A stretch of 64,000 nucleotides of DNA from positions 9,514,448 through 9,578,447 of the forward strand of contig JAJEKV010000012.1 in NCBI GenBank assembly GCA_021234155.1, read 5' to 3'. This document shows positions 15,601-27,103 of the stretch, piece after piece (the first letter of the stretch is position 1; the number at the start of each line of letters is the position of its first letter). The DNA is from Isoetes taiwanensis (Eukaryota > Streptophyta > Lycopodiopsida > Isoetales > Isoetaceae). Made by a program: the position numbers and the translations under genes. The notes beneath the pieces were generated by a model. That model made no database searches. It was not told the origin of the DNA and saw only the letters and a list, made by a program, of their open reading frames with translations.

Positions 15601-16111
15601 AGATTACTCTGTTGTCTAGTGGGAAGTTATATGGAATGAATGCCAAGGAGAAACCTCTTGCGTGTAAACAGTCTCACTGGTATCATGGGACTCAGCATGA
15701 TGAATTTGGCCAAGGACCTATTGCTCATATTTCATTGTCCAGCCCATTTCGAATGGTGTAAATAGAAACTCATTGCCTATTTCTTAGGTAATCATAAATA
15801 GGCTGATTTGTTGGAATGAATGCTCTTGAGACTCCTGGACGAAGTTTCTTAAAGGAAGAAAGGGTACTTAAAGAAGCTTTATGAAGTTATATGGCTTGAC
15901 ATTGATCGGTGTTTATAACGTTTTTTGAAAATCAGCCCTTAAAAGAAAATAGCATTTTAGAAGAAAATGCTTTTGCAGTTATAGAGGTCGATTGTGCTAC
16001 TAAATATGAAAGAGACGATCATGGGGACAATAGCAGAATTTGAGTGGATCTCCTCCTCTTCTTTTGAAGTTATCTATTTTGAGTAAACACATAACATGAA
16101 GCAGGTAAGGG

Positions 16112-16285
16112 TGGCATATTTTTGGTGAATATTAGTTCTCGTCTAATAACAAGGTACTTTTAGCACAAGGGGTTGCCCGAGTGAAAAACAATAACTTACA
16201 TGGCATATTTTTGGTGAATATTAGTTCTCTTCTAATAACAAGGTACTTTAGCACAAAGGGTTGCCCGAATAAAAAACAATAAAAA
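16112..16285. repeat. Tandem duplication, 89-bp unit
   Basis: TGGCATATTTTTGGTGAATA starts at 16112 and again at 16201. The units share CTAATAACAAGGTACTTT and AGCACAA(G/A)GGGTTGCCCGA, with a few substitutions and one-base indels. No coding value is apparent. Confidence 0.75.
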
Positions 16286-16697
16286 AAGGAAAAAAAAGAA
16301 AACAAGATGCTAATGGAGGAGGCATTGCGCATTACAGACTATTGTGATGACCATATAGGCGAATTGCAATGACAGAAGTTTTTAAAGGGAATGATAAACT
16401 TCTCTTTGATTAGATTTTTTTTAGGCTTATTGTTCGACATAATTTTCTATAGTTGATTGTTGTTTAAGAAATCTCTGTAGTTTTAGCATTAGCACTGAAC
16501 TTGTTTGATTGCTTTTTCCAAGTATTATATGGGTTTTGTTCTTAGGATTAAATATTAGTCATTGATCTTCAGCATATCCCGGGCATGATGCCAAATCAAC
16601 GACTAACATCTTCTTGCCAAAAAAATGCTTGCCACTTTCTAAGGTCACTTTTAAACAAATTTCACCATTGATTAAATTCGGCCAGAAAAGAATTACC

Positions 16698-17119
16698 GGC
16701 CAAATAAAAACCCACGGGTAGCATCTACCACTATGAACTGCCGCCCCAATGAACTGCCGCTCTCTATGCTAACATTTACTTAAAGACGAAAATCTATCGC
16801 TTTCTAATCAACTGTTCAAGAGTCTTCAACTTCGGCATATCAACGTAGAGCTGAGATTTATATGCATACATGGGCTTTTACATAGCATAATGTACTAAAA
16901 CTGCAGCTTTGATTCCTGAACAAGATGGTGCCAGATTACTGTTGGAGGTACAATGGCATGGCTGGAAGAATGGCATGGTCGGAAGATGGCATGGCATGGC
17001 ATGGCCGGAAAGGACATAGAAGCGGGAAAGGAGATAGAAGCGGGAAAGCATGCAACATCAGATCTGCCAAATAAAAACCCAATGGTAGCATCTACCACCA
17101 TGAACTGCCGCCCCAATGA
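16698..17119. repeat. Direct repeat pair (about 55 bp) flanking a GGCATGGCAT-rich tract
   Basis: GCCAAATAAAAACCCA...GGTAGCATCTACCAC...ATGAACTGCCGCCCCAATGA occurs at about 16698-16752 and 17063-17119. Between them lies a low-complexity run of GGCATGG, GGAAAG and AAGCGGGAAAG units (about 16950-17055). No gene is supported in 15.7-19.6 kb apart from these repeats and an imperfect 65-bp tandem unit at about 17740-17865 (CTAGGTAGCTACAAA). Confidence 0.6.
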
Positions 17120-19645
17120 CATGTCGGAATGAGAAGACAGAGATAGGTCATCAAGAAAACCACCGGAATGAAACCTTCTAGTCCAAACACGGCACACCAT
17201 TAAAACGGCAGAGCATTCTGCTACAAATTTGAAAAGACGGCCTAGTACAACCGAATGGGATGCAGACCACGATGGGCTGCTAAATCCAAAGCCGGATCTG
17301 CACCAGTAGCAGGATTTACACTACCCTTGGCGCAGCAAACTCCCTTGCCATTTCAATCGGCATGCAACAGGCCGTTGTCTTCCAAGGCAGCCCGATCACT
17401 GAGGTAATAGAATTTCCATATCCAGACATTACCCTTTGTCATATACTTTTCTTCTATGACATCTAAACGTTTTTAAGCTTCTCAGATCCCTCCAAATATA
17501 CGATTTCTATCCAAATATCGATTTCTAATATGATACGGCCCTAAAATCTTAGTCCAAACCATCGCTACAGCTGCTCCCACAATACCAAACTCAAACATTA
17601 GAGGTTTATTAGCATTAGTATAAATAATGATTTTAGAGAGAAATCAAGACCAGTGTCACCTCCATTCTAGCATCTACAGCTAGAAAAAAGACAGAGATAT
17701 TTAAATTTCTTAATTTTTAATGTTTCAATTAGTTTTATTCTAGGTAGCTACAAACTGCGTTCTAGCTATAAATTTGATCTCAAAGACGACCCAAGCTTCT
17801 TTCTAGGTGGCTACAAATGCGCCCTAGCTGTATATTTGATCTCGTAGACCCAAACTTTCTTTCTTTTTAAACCCATCACCAAGCCTTATAGCAGGTTATA
17901 AAATTGGCCTACATCTTTTCCTCAAGATCAATTCTGGCAATTTTTTCCATACTCCTTTGTTTGAATGCTAATGTTATTGTCTAGTGTGCTAAGCACTTGC
18001 CGGAATTGAGTTTTTCTTTAACTAGGCTGCGGGACATTGTTCTCCGATCTCAAAAGCTGAGCCCATTGCAGACTATGGCTTAGAGCAGGCTAAGAAGAAA
18101 CTACCGTCATTTTGGCCTCAGAGATGCCATTGCCATTACCTCTAAACTTAAGCTGCAATTGAGAACTCAGATTATCAAATTGTTAAGCAAGGGGTATCTT
18201 TAGAATTTTGAAATTATAAAGGCATATTTCGTAACAGGGCTAAATGCCATAGTAAGCATTTGATTTTGATGGTAATTTTAGTTTTTCCCAGTTCATGTCA
18301 ACCTTGCTGAATCTAGAAGGATGGATATCTGATGACAATGTGGGGAAACCATTTGAGTGGGATCCAACATTGGGTCATTACTGCAAAAAACATCAGAAAC
18401 TTTACATTGATCTAAAAAAGACCAAATCGTTCAATTTCAAATAGCGAAGGGACAGGCACTGTTGATAGTTGCATGGCGCTGCATATCAAACATGAAAATC
18501 AACTGTGGCAGCCTCCAGAAAAGACTACAAGAGTTGGCCAAAAAAGAGGATGCTTGATCATAAGAGTATGAAAGTGCCTGAATATCGGTAATTCAGCAAT
18601 GTTTAGAAGGAAAATTTAGATGAAAGAACCTTGCCCATCCATGGGTTGCAACATTTTCCGAAGGAATGGTAATCTCATCTACACCCCTCTAAACTCCAAA
18701 ACAAAAGAAAAATGTAGCACTGCCATTTCATTCCACATGTCCTTGGCAGTGTGACCACCTTCCTTACCCGACAAAAAAAAAAATGATGGGTAGACAAATA
18801 GGAACATACAACACCCGGATTTTAGATTTGGACGGATTTAGGGCTTCATTCCCAAAAGAGCAGGCCAAATGTAGTACATAGCAGGGGCTGCGTACCCGAC
18901 AACAAATATCTGCTATTGCATTTAGCTGGGTAAATACACTGTTACACAATAAATACACTATTACACAATGACATCTTCAATAACGAGCTCATTTGTATGC
19001 AAAATGCACTTGCCCACATAGAGGATGTAGTCACGCTGTCAAGTGGTACGAAAATTATGGAAAGGCTTATCTGTCTATACATGGCTTGCTATTGCATGTA
19101 AAAGCTTGGCTTTATAATGCACAAACATTATAATTATTCAACTTACCAATTTCAAAATATATGTCTACCTTAAATCATTTGCTGATCGTAAACGAAGCTT
19201 TAGTTTTGCATGCGGGTTTTTAGACCCTCTACTTGAAATGTTGCTGCATTGGGCTCACGTCCATTTTCAATCATCTTTTTCATGGGCTATGCCGCCCAAG
19301 CGAGCTCATGATCTGGGCTCGATGCTACAAGAGGCTACCCAGGGCGCTACCCCAAACGTCGGAACTTTCTATGAAGAAGAATCTGCTATAGCTAGGTTCT
19401 TGCCTTTATCATATTCTTCTTCTTCTTTGATGAACATTCCTTTCTCCTCTTTCTTTTTTCGTTATTACATGATGGGAAGGTTTATCTAAATCCTTCTGGC
19501 TGATGAACTTTATCTGCAATGAACAGTGATAAGAGACCGAAAATAAAATAAAAGAAAAATTATGTTGGATTATCATATGTTCTTTTGCAATGAACAGAGA
19601 TCAAAGGCATATTTCATGTGTTTGGAATTATCAGAGTTTTAATAC

Positions 19646-19810
19646 GTGATTACGGGCGTAGAAGCAGTTGCCTCTTCTTCCAAGAATGATAAAAGAGTAA
19701 GATCCAGGAATTGGACCTTACATGAAGTATTGATCTTCGTGCAAGCTAAAAGAGATGAGTGGTCAGTTGTAGATTATACAAGTAGAACTTCAAAGGATGT
19801 CATGGAGACT
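19646..19810 (+). pseudogene. Trihelix/SANT-like DNA-binding fragment
   Basis: The frame reads RVRSRNWTLHEVLIFVQAKR then DEWSVVDYTSRTSKDVMET. Its pattern of Trp, charged and helix-forming residues resembles the start of a plant trihelix (GT/MYB-like) domain or the MYB-like partner of PIF transposons. It is cut off at a poly-T run (19811) where a LINE fragment begins on the other strand, so only part of one domain remains. Family assignment is tentative. Confidence 0.35.
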
Positions 19811-20640
19811 TTTTTTTTTTGGGGAGAACGACATACTTCATTGAAACTCCAAGCCAAAAGCCAGATACAAATGCAGAGGCGGAAATAAAATCTCAAAGGA
19901 TAATCATGATCCACTGAGTAAAACCACCAGCCTATGCATAAGACAACACACTCAAATAGGACTCAAATATCAACTGCACCTTGGCAGGAGCAAGAGAAGA
20001 GCAATGGTAGGCCTTAGCGATTCTAGCTTGTGCGTCTTGGAGGACAACTACAGGAGGAATACCCAAACCCTGAAAGATACACAATCTTCTACGCTTCCAG
20101 ATGGACCACAACAACCATCCTGATGCTAAATGAAATGCTTAGCTCCACAACTTATTCCAAGTATTCGGATAAATAGCCAGAGCACTTATTGACTTGTCAA
20201 TGTCGCATGAAAAAGAGAAAGCATCCAAGACCAAACAGGCTGGAGATGATCACATAAAAAGAAACAATGCTCAATGGTCTCGTCCCTTTGCTTGCACAGT
20301 AGAGTGCTGACACTCGAGGATCAAATCTGTGGACAAGCACATTCACACGAGGGCATCTGTGAAGAATCTGCCACCAAAGCACAGCCACCTTAAGATGGAG
20401 TAGTTTATCCCAAGCCCAAGTTCACATACGTCTCCAACTAGGAGGTGAGAGCTGAAGGGACCACTTAGTAGATGGCGGAAGGATATCACAGAGACTGCCT
20501 AAATGGAAGAAAATTTCTGAGCCTTTAGCGAAGTCAACCAAAATGCCAATACTGTAGCTCTTTGTCAACGGTCCTGGTTATGGAAAAAATGGCGGCAGAT
20601 GCTTTGGAATCCCTAACAAGATAAGAAAAGGTTGCCTTTT
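19811..20640 (-). mobile_element. LINE (L1-type) 3' fragment with zf-RVT domain
   Basis: Read on the - strand, pieces in alternating frames give PPSTKWSLQLSPP, LLHLKVAVLWWQILHRCP, VNVLVHRFDPRVSAL, then CKQRDETIEHCFFLCDH. This is the zinc-binding C-terminal region after the reverse transcriptase of plant LINEs (zf-RVT). A further segment runs to a poly-A tail, seen as poly-T at 19811-19820 on the + strand. The copy is 5'-truncated before the reverse-transcriptase core and carries frameshifts. 5' truncation and a poly-A tail are usual for LINE insertions. No clear target-site duplication was found. Confidence 0.65.
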
Positions 20641-20663
20641 TATTTCCTAGATCAAAGACCGCC

Positions 20664-21160
20664 ATGGTCGGATGGATTGTATATGGGCCTGTAATAATTT
20701 TCTTTGCCTCGAAGCTATGGAGCCTCTTCAAGCATTACTTTCTTAGACCTCGAAGTATCAGAGCTTTCTTCTTGCAAGAGGGGATCGGACGGCCTCCATC
20801 TCTTTCCATCTTTGACAATATGCTGCAGATTTTAGATCTGAGAGCAAAAGCTCGTAAGACTGGTTTCAGTGAAATAATACATGATATTGTTGATCATGTC
20901 CTACTTGATCATAAATGCTACTCCCAACAGTATGGGAAATTATATTTGATATGGTTTGGACATCAGCCAAGGTTGGTTATAGATGACTAGGATATGATAA
21001 GAGAGGTCCTCTCTAGGGAATCCGATCATTTTGGCAAGAGCCCTATGATGCGTAAATTTATAGAGGATCTTGCTGGAAATGGTCTATATCAGTAGAAGTA
21101 GAAGATTGGGCACAGAGAAGACAGGCCATATCTCCTGCATTTCATGCAGAAAAGCTCAAG
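20664..21160 (+). pseudogene. Cytochrome P450 N-terminal fragment (CYP72-clan-like), broken
   Basis: The frame starts with a hydrophobic anchor (GWIVYGPVIIFFASKLW), then RPRSIRAFFLQEGI, YGKLYLIWFGHQPRLVI, DMIREVLSRESDHFGKSP and LAGNGLY. A +1 shift then gives EDWAQRRQAISPAFHAEKLK. This order (membrane anchor, WGP/PRL, MIREVL, FGKSP, GL...W..R...SPAFH..KLK) is that of CYP72-clan plant P450s, which are ER-bound monooxygenases. An in-frame TAG at 20988-20990 and a frameshift near 21090 break it. The haem-binding C-terminal half is absent. It abuts the LINE fragment. Confidence 0.7.
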
Positions 21161-21224
21161 GGACTAGTTATTTTATTATTCTGCTTAGATTTGTAAATAT
21201 AACATATATTATATCCTTGCTTGT

Positions 21225-21480
21225 AAGTGTACATCCATACCCCACAAACGAGGAACTTTGTGTACGGTGTAGATTAAGGAACAAGGGGTGAATATGTCTA
21301 TCCAACAGCTCTCGTTGCCCTACGTCACCCCCCGTGTGAATATGCACCAAAACCAAAGGGGGTTTAAGGGGGATTTTAATTTAAATGTGTTGGACTCAAT
21401 GGTTTGTGTTAATTAATGTTAATGGTAGTTATGTGTTGGTTGTTATACTAAAAAAAATTTTGGGCCCTTCGGGCCCTAAC
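21225..21480. mobile_element. Hairpin-ended repeat, copy 2 (rearranged)
   Basis: CGTCACCCCCCGTGTGAATATGCACC, AACCAAAGGGGGTTTAAG and GGGGATTTTAATTTAAATG at about 21320-21385 match copies 1 and 3. The copy ends in GGGCCC-TTC-GGGCCC at about 21463-21478. The module to the left (CCCCACAAACGAGGAAC...GGGGTGAATATG, 21240-21295) is inverted relative to the copies at 4 kb and 56 kb. Confidence 0.6.
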
Positions 21481-23030
21481 AAAAGCAAACATAGGTAAAC
21501 TTTAAGTACCTATATATTAATTACTAAGAAGCTTGGATATTCTAGATGAACACATCTATAAGAGGGCATGGTTCATGCTAGAACATGGATTAGTTCCAAG
21601 AGGAACATGCAATTTGTCCAGATATAAAGATAGCAAGAATATATTTAACATTGAGCTATGAGTGTATGACAAAATATTTGTTAACTTTTGAAAAGCCTTC
21701 AAATATTCTCTATAGTCGCACCTAGATCTGTTTGAAAACTCCTATGATCTTCAAGCATCAAATAATTTGAGCCTTTCCAACGTGCAAATAAGTGACCTTC
21801 ACTTTCTAATGTCCATGCATATGTGTAAAATGTAAAATAGATGCTATATTCGATATTTTTGGGGGACCACATACAAATCCTTGTGATATAAAATATCAAT
21901 TTCATTGTGTTGATCATTTCTTTTTGCTTCCTGTAAATATCCAAGTTGAAGCGCAAAGCACCAGAATAAAGAACTAATATAATGCATGAACAAAGGTCAC
22001 ATGGAAGGCAATATTTGTATTTCTTTAGACGCGGCAATATTCGTATTTCTTTAGACGCTCCTGGTTAAGTTGTCTTAAAGCAGCCCTGCAAACTCCGAGT
22101 AAACATCAATACTACATTAATTCACAAAAAAGACATCTTATTTCAAAGAAGATAGTAAGGGACCTTCTTTGTGTGCACTTAAGAGCAAAGATTTCACATT
22201 TGTAGTGTTCAAGTGAGCCAGCTCTGGAACAATAAACAAACTGTGGTTTAGTCACAATCTCTTACCAATAGGCAATTGGGTGAATCACTGCTATACTCAA
22301 GAATATCTTCAGGAATGTATGGCACCCAATCCATTTTCATCTCTTTCATTGGAACAATCATCTCTCCTTCCATTTGCACGGACTTTATGCCAACCTTATC
22401 TGATGGCGGAAATGGCGATGTTACCTACATGAACAGAAAGCACACGTGCTTAAATTATCCAAGTAGCAAACATTGTTAATTGGCATTTTTTCCACTTACA
22501 GCCACAACAGCTGGAATATATATGAATTGCATTGCATTTTTGGAAATCCATGAATTGGGCTGCAGATGTCATTTGGAAACAAGCATATGGATGTATCAGA
22601 CATGCATAATCAAAGAACATTCTTGATCAGAAAGCTTGACTTACGTTCAGTGCAGCCAAATAAATACGTCTGTTTTCTATTCAAAACGCCACCTTCTTCA
22701 AATGCACTCTGGAAGAAACATGTCCAGAAATAGGCATGCATACAAATTGCAGGCTAAATTCTCAGAACATATCCAAATGAAATGGATTGTAATGGATAGA
22801 GATCAAAAACCTTCATGGCCGAAGATGTGCCCAGAACAGGTTGAAACCAAATAGTCCATGGCAAAGAATAGATGCACCAACTCAAATGGCCAAAAAAGAT
22901 AAGACCCAAGGAAGCCTCTGATTCATAAGTGAAACCAATCTGCAGCTATTAGGTCTTCTTTTCTCTGCCCATTCTGTCCTCCAAAACTCAGAATCAGTTT
23001 CCCTACACAACATGCTCTGCCAATGCCAAG
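21481..23030. other. Region without a recognised gene; one exon-like open segment
   Basis: Mostly AT-rich. On the - strand at about 22440-22270 an uninterrupted segment reads KVGIKSVQMEGEMIVPMKEM then MDWVPYIPEDILEYSSD. It is bounded by a plausible acceptor (CATGTAG) and donor (GTAAGAG). It looks coding but I do not recognise the family. No other exons could be linked to it. Confidence 0.3.
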
Positions 23031-23033
23031 ACC

Positions 23034-23381
23034 TTAACCAGTTTTCATTCGTGTAGCTCGGCTGCAACAGGACCAAAAATACGACACATATGTCGTAATG
23101 ATGGTGCTCCATGTATATTCAGTTGGTTTGGAAATTTTGGAAAAAAATTGATTTGCTTCAATAAAGTTTCCAAGAGTGGTAAACAAGCGAATGAGATGAT
23201 TCGTAAGAATTTCAACTGACTCTAGGCCACTATGAACTATCAGAAAGCACACCTGTCTACTCCATTCCAAATTTTTCTGTTTCATACACTCGCATAGCAT
23301 ATGGTAAGCAAGGCCTCTGGATATATGGAACCCTGGTTGCCCTGCACAATCTCTGCTGCCTTGAGTGCCCCATGTAACCAA
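23034..23381 (-). pseudogene. PPR repeat fragment
   Basis: The frame reads WSRQVCFLIVHSGLESVEIL, NHLIRLFTTLGNFIEANQFF and SKISKPTEYTWSTIITTYV. This matches plant PLS-class PPR repeats (GRQVH..IV.SGLES...NHLI..F...G...EA..VF..I..P..YTWS.II..Y). It holds about two repeats and then runs out of frame. No start, targeting peptide or E/DYW tail is attached. It is probably a truncated copy of a larger PPR gene. Confidence 0.6.
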
Positions 23382-23599
23382 TTTTCTCTAACTGGCAAAA
23401 TCTGTGACCAACATCTAACATGGGTATCGAAAGCACAAAACGAAAACAAAAATGGAAAAAAAAAATACTTCTTACTTTGTTAACAGATGACAGTGTTATG
23501 CATCCAATGGCGTGTCGTGCAGATTGGCATATATTCATGTCCAAGTTCGGCAAGTCTGCTTCAACGATTTTCAGGAAGATGCTCAAAGCCTTCCATTTG

Positions 23600-23713
23600 A
23601 ACGGTACTCCTCAACCCTCTACGTTCGCCCTGCTTATTTATTAGCACAACTGCATTCTCCTCGAACTTAATTTGACTGCCATCTCTTCTTTTGACAATAA
23701 ACTCCTTGATCTT
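23600..23713 (-). pseudogene. Ribosomal protein uL14 (bacterial/organellar type) fragment
   Basis: KIKEFIVKRRDGSQIKFEEN followed by AVVLINKQGERRGLR matches the uL14 core (RRxDGSxIxFDDNAVVLINxQGEPxGTR), in the version used by plastid and mitochondrial ribosomes. The invariant GTR is changed to GLR, and the conserved FGPV.REL continuation is missing. It may be one exon or a pseudogene piece of a nuclear-encoded mitochondrial L14. No flanking exons were identified. Confidence 0.5.
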
Positions 23714-23966
23714 CTGTCTAGCCCTTGCATCATCGAAATTACCTACCATGGATTGTATCTGAGGTTCTAGCTCTTCTGAAAGGAAGAGTTTGCATGCAAA
23801 CATTTGCCTAGCGAGAACCAAATGGAAAAAATGTATGTTTGATTTATCTGTGATAATAAAAATGGCCCTAATCCCAACAACCCTAAAAAAAAACCCTAAA
23901 AATAATGGGAGGATATTCACACCCACCACAAAAAAGCCTCTACCACAGGATTTGCCCCCTTTTCTA

Positions 23967-24110
23967 AAATCAACGGCTAACAAAAGGGTGCACTCTAGAA
24001 ATACTATTTAGTACACCTGGATGACTACGGCCACCAAATCATATGAAAACCTTAGAGAAAATAGTACAAAACCAGAAAAAAAAGCTAGATATGGTGGGTG
24101 CCATGGTTAC
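23967..24110. repeat. Interspersed repeat family A, copy 2
   Basis: AAAATCAACGGCTAACAAAA, GGTGCACTCTAGAAATACTA and TTTAGTACACCT match the copies at 7343 and 57756. Similarity decays after about 24080. Confidence 0.6.
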
Positions 24111-24529
24111 CTGCACCTTATTGATGGTGCAAAAATGGGAATTTGCTATTAACACTATTGCATATTAAACGGGAGCAAAAAGAATATTCCTCCAAGATTT
24201 TTTTTTTTATTAAAAAAGGGAGCCAAATGGGAGGGAAGAAAAAAGACAAAAAAGTGTATCCCCCTCCCTCCCCCCAAAATGGCTAAATTTTTTTTCCTAT
24301 GAAGAGAGGATTGACTCTGTCAAAATAACAATTTTTCAAACAATTAGAATTTCTCTGAATTATGTTTTTAGAGAGAACTCATATTTTAAAAGCATAACTA
24401 TTAGCTAAAAATAGAAGTGAAGTAGTAACTAAAATTTTAGGATTCCTAAAAATTGAAGATAAAACTTTCATATTCACATGGAAAATTTACAGTATTTTCA
24501 AAAGACTCAGTTATGTGCATCCTTCCTCA

Positions 24530-24944
24530 TCTCTCTTGAGCAAGTTGATTGTCTTCTGATGTAAACGGTTATCAGATTTCATGAAATCATAATATAATAT
24601 ACAAACGTCTTTGAGGATTAGTTCATCCCTACAACCCACTTTCTTGGTTTTTTTCCTTTTCCTTGACTTCTCATTTCTAACTCATACCTTCCCTCAAAGG
24701 CATTTACCGCACGTGTAGCAATCTAATGAATCTTGAGTTTAGTCACTAACCCTTCTTCTTTTATTGTGTCAGTAACTTTTGCTATCCAAAATGGTCGCCT
24801 TTTTTCATGTTCCTCAGTTGGAAGAGCAATCAGCATCCCTTTGGTCTATGATATTACCTGGAACCTCATTCTTGCGTCTTGGTCCAAGGTACATGACACG
24901 ATCCTCTTCTTCCTCTATTGTAAGTGCTATTGTAGTATTGCTTG
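24530..24944 (-). pseudogene. DUF7869-type gene copy 1, 3' part (downstream of the gypsy insertion)
   Basis: On the - strand, after YLGPRRKNEVP, come LPTEEHEKRRPFWIAKV, NAFEGRYELEM and LILKDVCILYYDFM. These parallel VYTGPRCRTQQVA, VPADDDETRKPFCLARV, NAFSGNYSLKV and AEVKVLAYDFVL of copy 2 (60.3-60.9 kb). Distances match copy 2 when the gypsy element is removed. Stops and frameshifts occur between the pieces. The gene therefore continues across the retrotransposon to 37989-39490. Confidence 0.65.
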
Positions 24945-26517
24945 TGTGACGCTCCCTGAATATATACGGCACCCGGACGTATACATACGGGGACTTTCCC
25001 CTCCCATGGCGACCACCTCGCCATGAGCAGGGCCCTCCGTCTATTCCGGCCACCCATATTATGGTGCCCGAAAGAAGGACACGAAGGGGTCATTCGGCCC
25101 ACGCCTTCGATGGGCGCCTACATCGCGGAAGCATGAATACAAGGGTTAGCACACAACATAAATCATATACAATTAGCCACCACGAAGGGTGGCGCATCCA
25201 TCCAAATACTAACAACAAAGAATATGCATCTAATCCAAGAAAACACCCAAAACCCAGGTTCTTCCCCAGCTCAGACTCTAGTGGTGAGCAACTGACGGCT
25301 GGGTCTCAGGAGATCAGCAGACCGAATCTTGGCATGGCGTTGGCTGGCATAGAACATCGGCTAGGGTTGTCCACTCCATCCGCCCCTCCTGTACACACTT
25401 TGCAGATGGGTCGATTCACGCTATGGCCCGCTATAGCCTTCCTGAGACGCAGACTCAAGGTATCACCCTTTTGAGCCTACTCCGGTTCATGACACCGGTC
25501 CGATGAGGCGGCCTGGGAAGCGTCCCCTTCCAGGATCACAGTGGCTCCATGGGTGAGCTAGAGAATACGTCTTTGCATCACACCCCGATCCGCATCCGTG
25601 CGATTTACTCACCCTAATTCGCTCCAAAATGCATGGTGCCCCCATACGGGTCACACCACTACACCTGTGGAGTGTCGGACCCATACCCGCCCTCTCATGG
25701 ACCCGGTTATCAGGTCTAGCCCACTGTAGGAGTCTCAGGAGCCTTTTATGCTCGTGCAAGACCCCACCCCCTACTTCACCACTGTGTCCCTTGTCCGGTG
25801 CTAAGCCAAACCATAGCGTCTATGACCCGGTGGGCTCTTGTGCACAGGCCGAATCTAGTAGGGTGTTAACGGAAGTACTAGGAGCATTCTATACCCAAGC
25901 TCAGAGGCCTCTACCCCCCATTTAATCCCTGTTTACTGGAACTGCTAAACTAACTCATAGAGACATCGACCATCCCATAACAGAACATCATTCATAATTG
26001 AAAAGTATTCCTAATTATCAAAGAAGGGTTAATCTCAACCAAAACTTAGCCAGAAAAGAATACTAGAGTATTATTCTACAATTTGCAAGTTATACTACCA
26101 CTAACCAGAGTTTCGTTGTCAAGGGGTGCTTCCATAGTGCTGTACTGGGGTAGCAGCGACAGGTAGAGGGTGTCTTGGCGATTGGGAGACGTTCAGCAAC
26201 TGTGCTCTGAGCGCTTAGCTGCTCCTTGATGCTGGCCGGGTCGAAATTGGGGTTAAGATGGGGGTGGCGCTGCCTTTGGTGGCTCAGTTTAGAAACCCCC
26301 ATGCTGGCCACTCAGGTTATGCCAAATGGCGCCTTCCCACCATTAGGTGACTTAATAGCAAGTATTTAGATAATTATCCTTTATAATTAATTTAACATAG
26401 CTAATTAAATCCCTTATGGCCAACCCCCTAGGTTATCATACCCCAGGTGGCATATCTATACCGAGTGACGTGTCAATATATTTATACGTACACCGTATAA
26501 ATACTTGGAACGTCACA
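24945..26517 (-). repeat. Gypsy 3' LTR
   Basis: 1573 bp with terminal TGTGACG/CGTCACA. It is nearly identical to 36405-37988 apart from a divergent patch at about 25485-25710 and a 10-bp deletion near 26115. Read on the - strand it starts TGTGACGTTCCAAGTATTTA and soon has TATAAATATAT, a candidate U3 TATA box. Confidence 0.95.
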
Positions 26518-26530
26518 TTCTCCCCTCCTT
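26518..26530 (-). promoter_or_regulatory. Polypurine tract
   Basis: On the - strand AAGGAGGGGAGAA lies directly against the 3' LTR start TGTGACG. It is the expected primer site for plus-strand DNA synthesis. Confidence 0.9.
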
Positions 26531-27103
26531 AGAACTAATGCTGTCCTCAGCATTGGGGTTAGTTACGAATGTAGAAAGAAATACATTATGATGGAAGGTA
26601 ATTCCTTATTTTTGCAAAAGTAATACATATATTCAAAACTTTAAAGTTTGCAAAACAGTTCAAGCACCGGGGTGCATTCGAGATGATTATCATAATCAAA
26701 AAGTTCAAGAACAAAAGTCCAATACTAACATCAGTGGACACACAAACAAAACATGTAGACAAATAAAACTGAAGAGTTCGGGTCATCAGTAACCCTCTAG
26801 CATGGGCAGGGCACGCACTGCTTACTGGCCTGCACATGTCAGTATATCAGTATGTATGATGAAATTGTGGTTGAAGGGACCACCCCCTTATAATAATTCA
26901 AAGAAAATACTATCTATCAGGGAACCTATCATGTCTATGGTTTGCAGTTCCTTGCAGCATAGGGATTGGTCAAGTTCCCATTGTAGCCGAAAGGAAGGCG
27001 GCCTATCAACTATATGCTCTGCAATAAGTTGTGGTCAGGTCACCATTGACAGTAGACCACGTCCTAGAGAACACAAGGTGATCTCATCATCGGTTACTTG
27101 TTA
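26531..27103. other. Gypsy 3' untranslated segment
   Basis: Between the integrase stop and the polypurine tract. No further ORF with a recognisable domain is present. Confidence 0.6.

Noticed and set aside
25061-25925. ORFs of 90-137 codons in the LTRs on both strands
   Set aside because: They lie inside LTRs, differ between the two LTR copies by frameshifts, and have no family signature.
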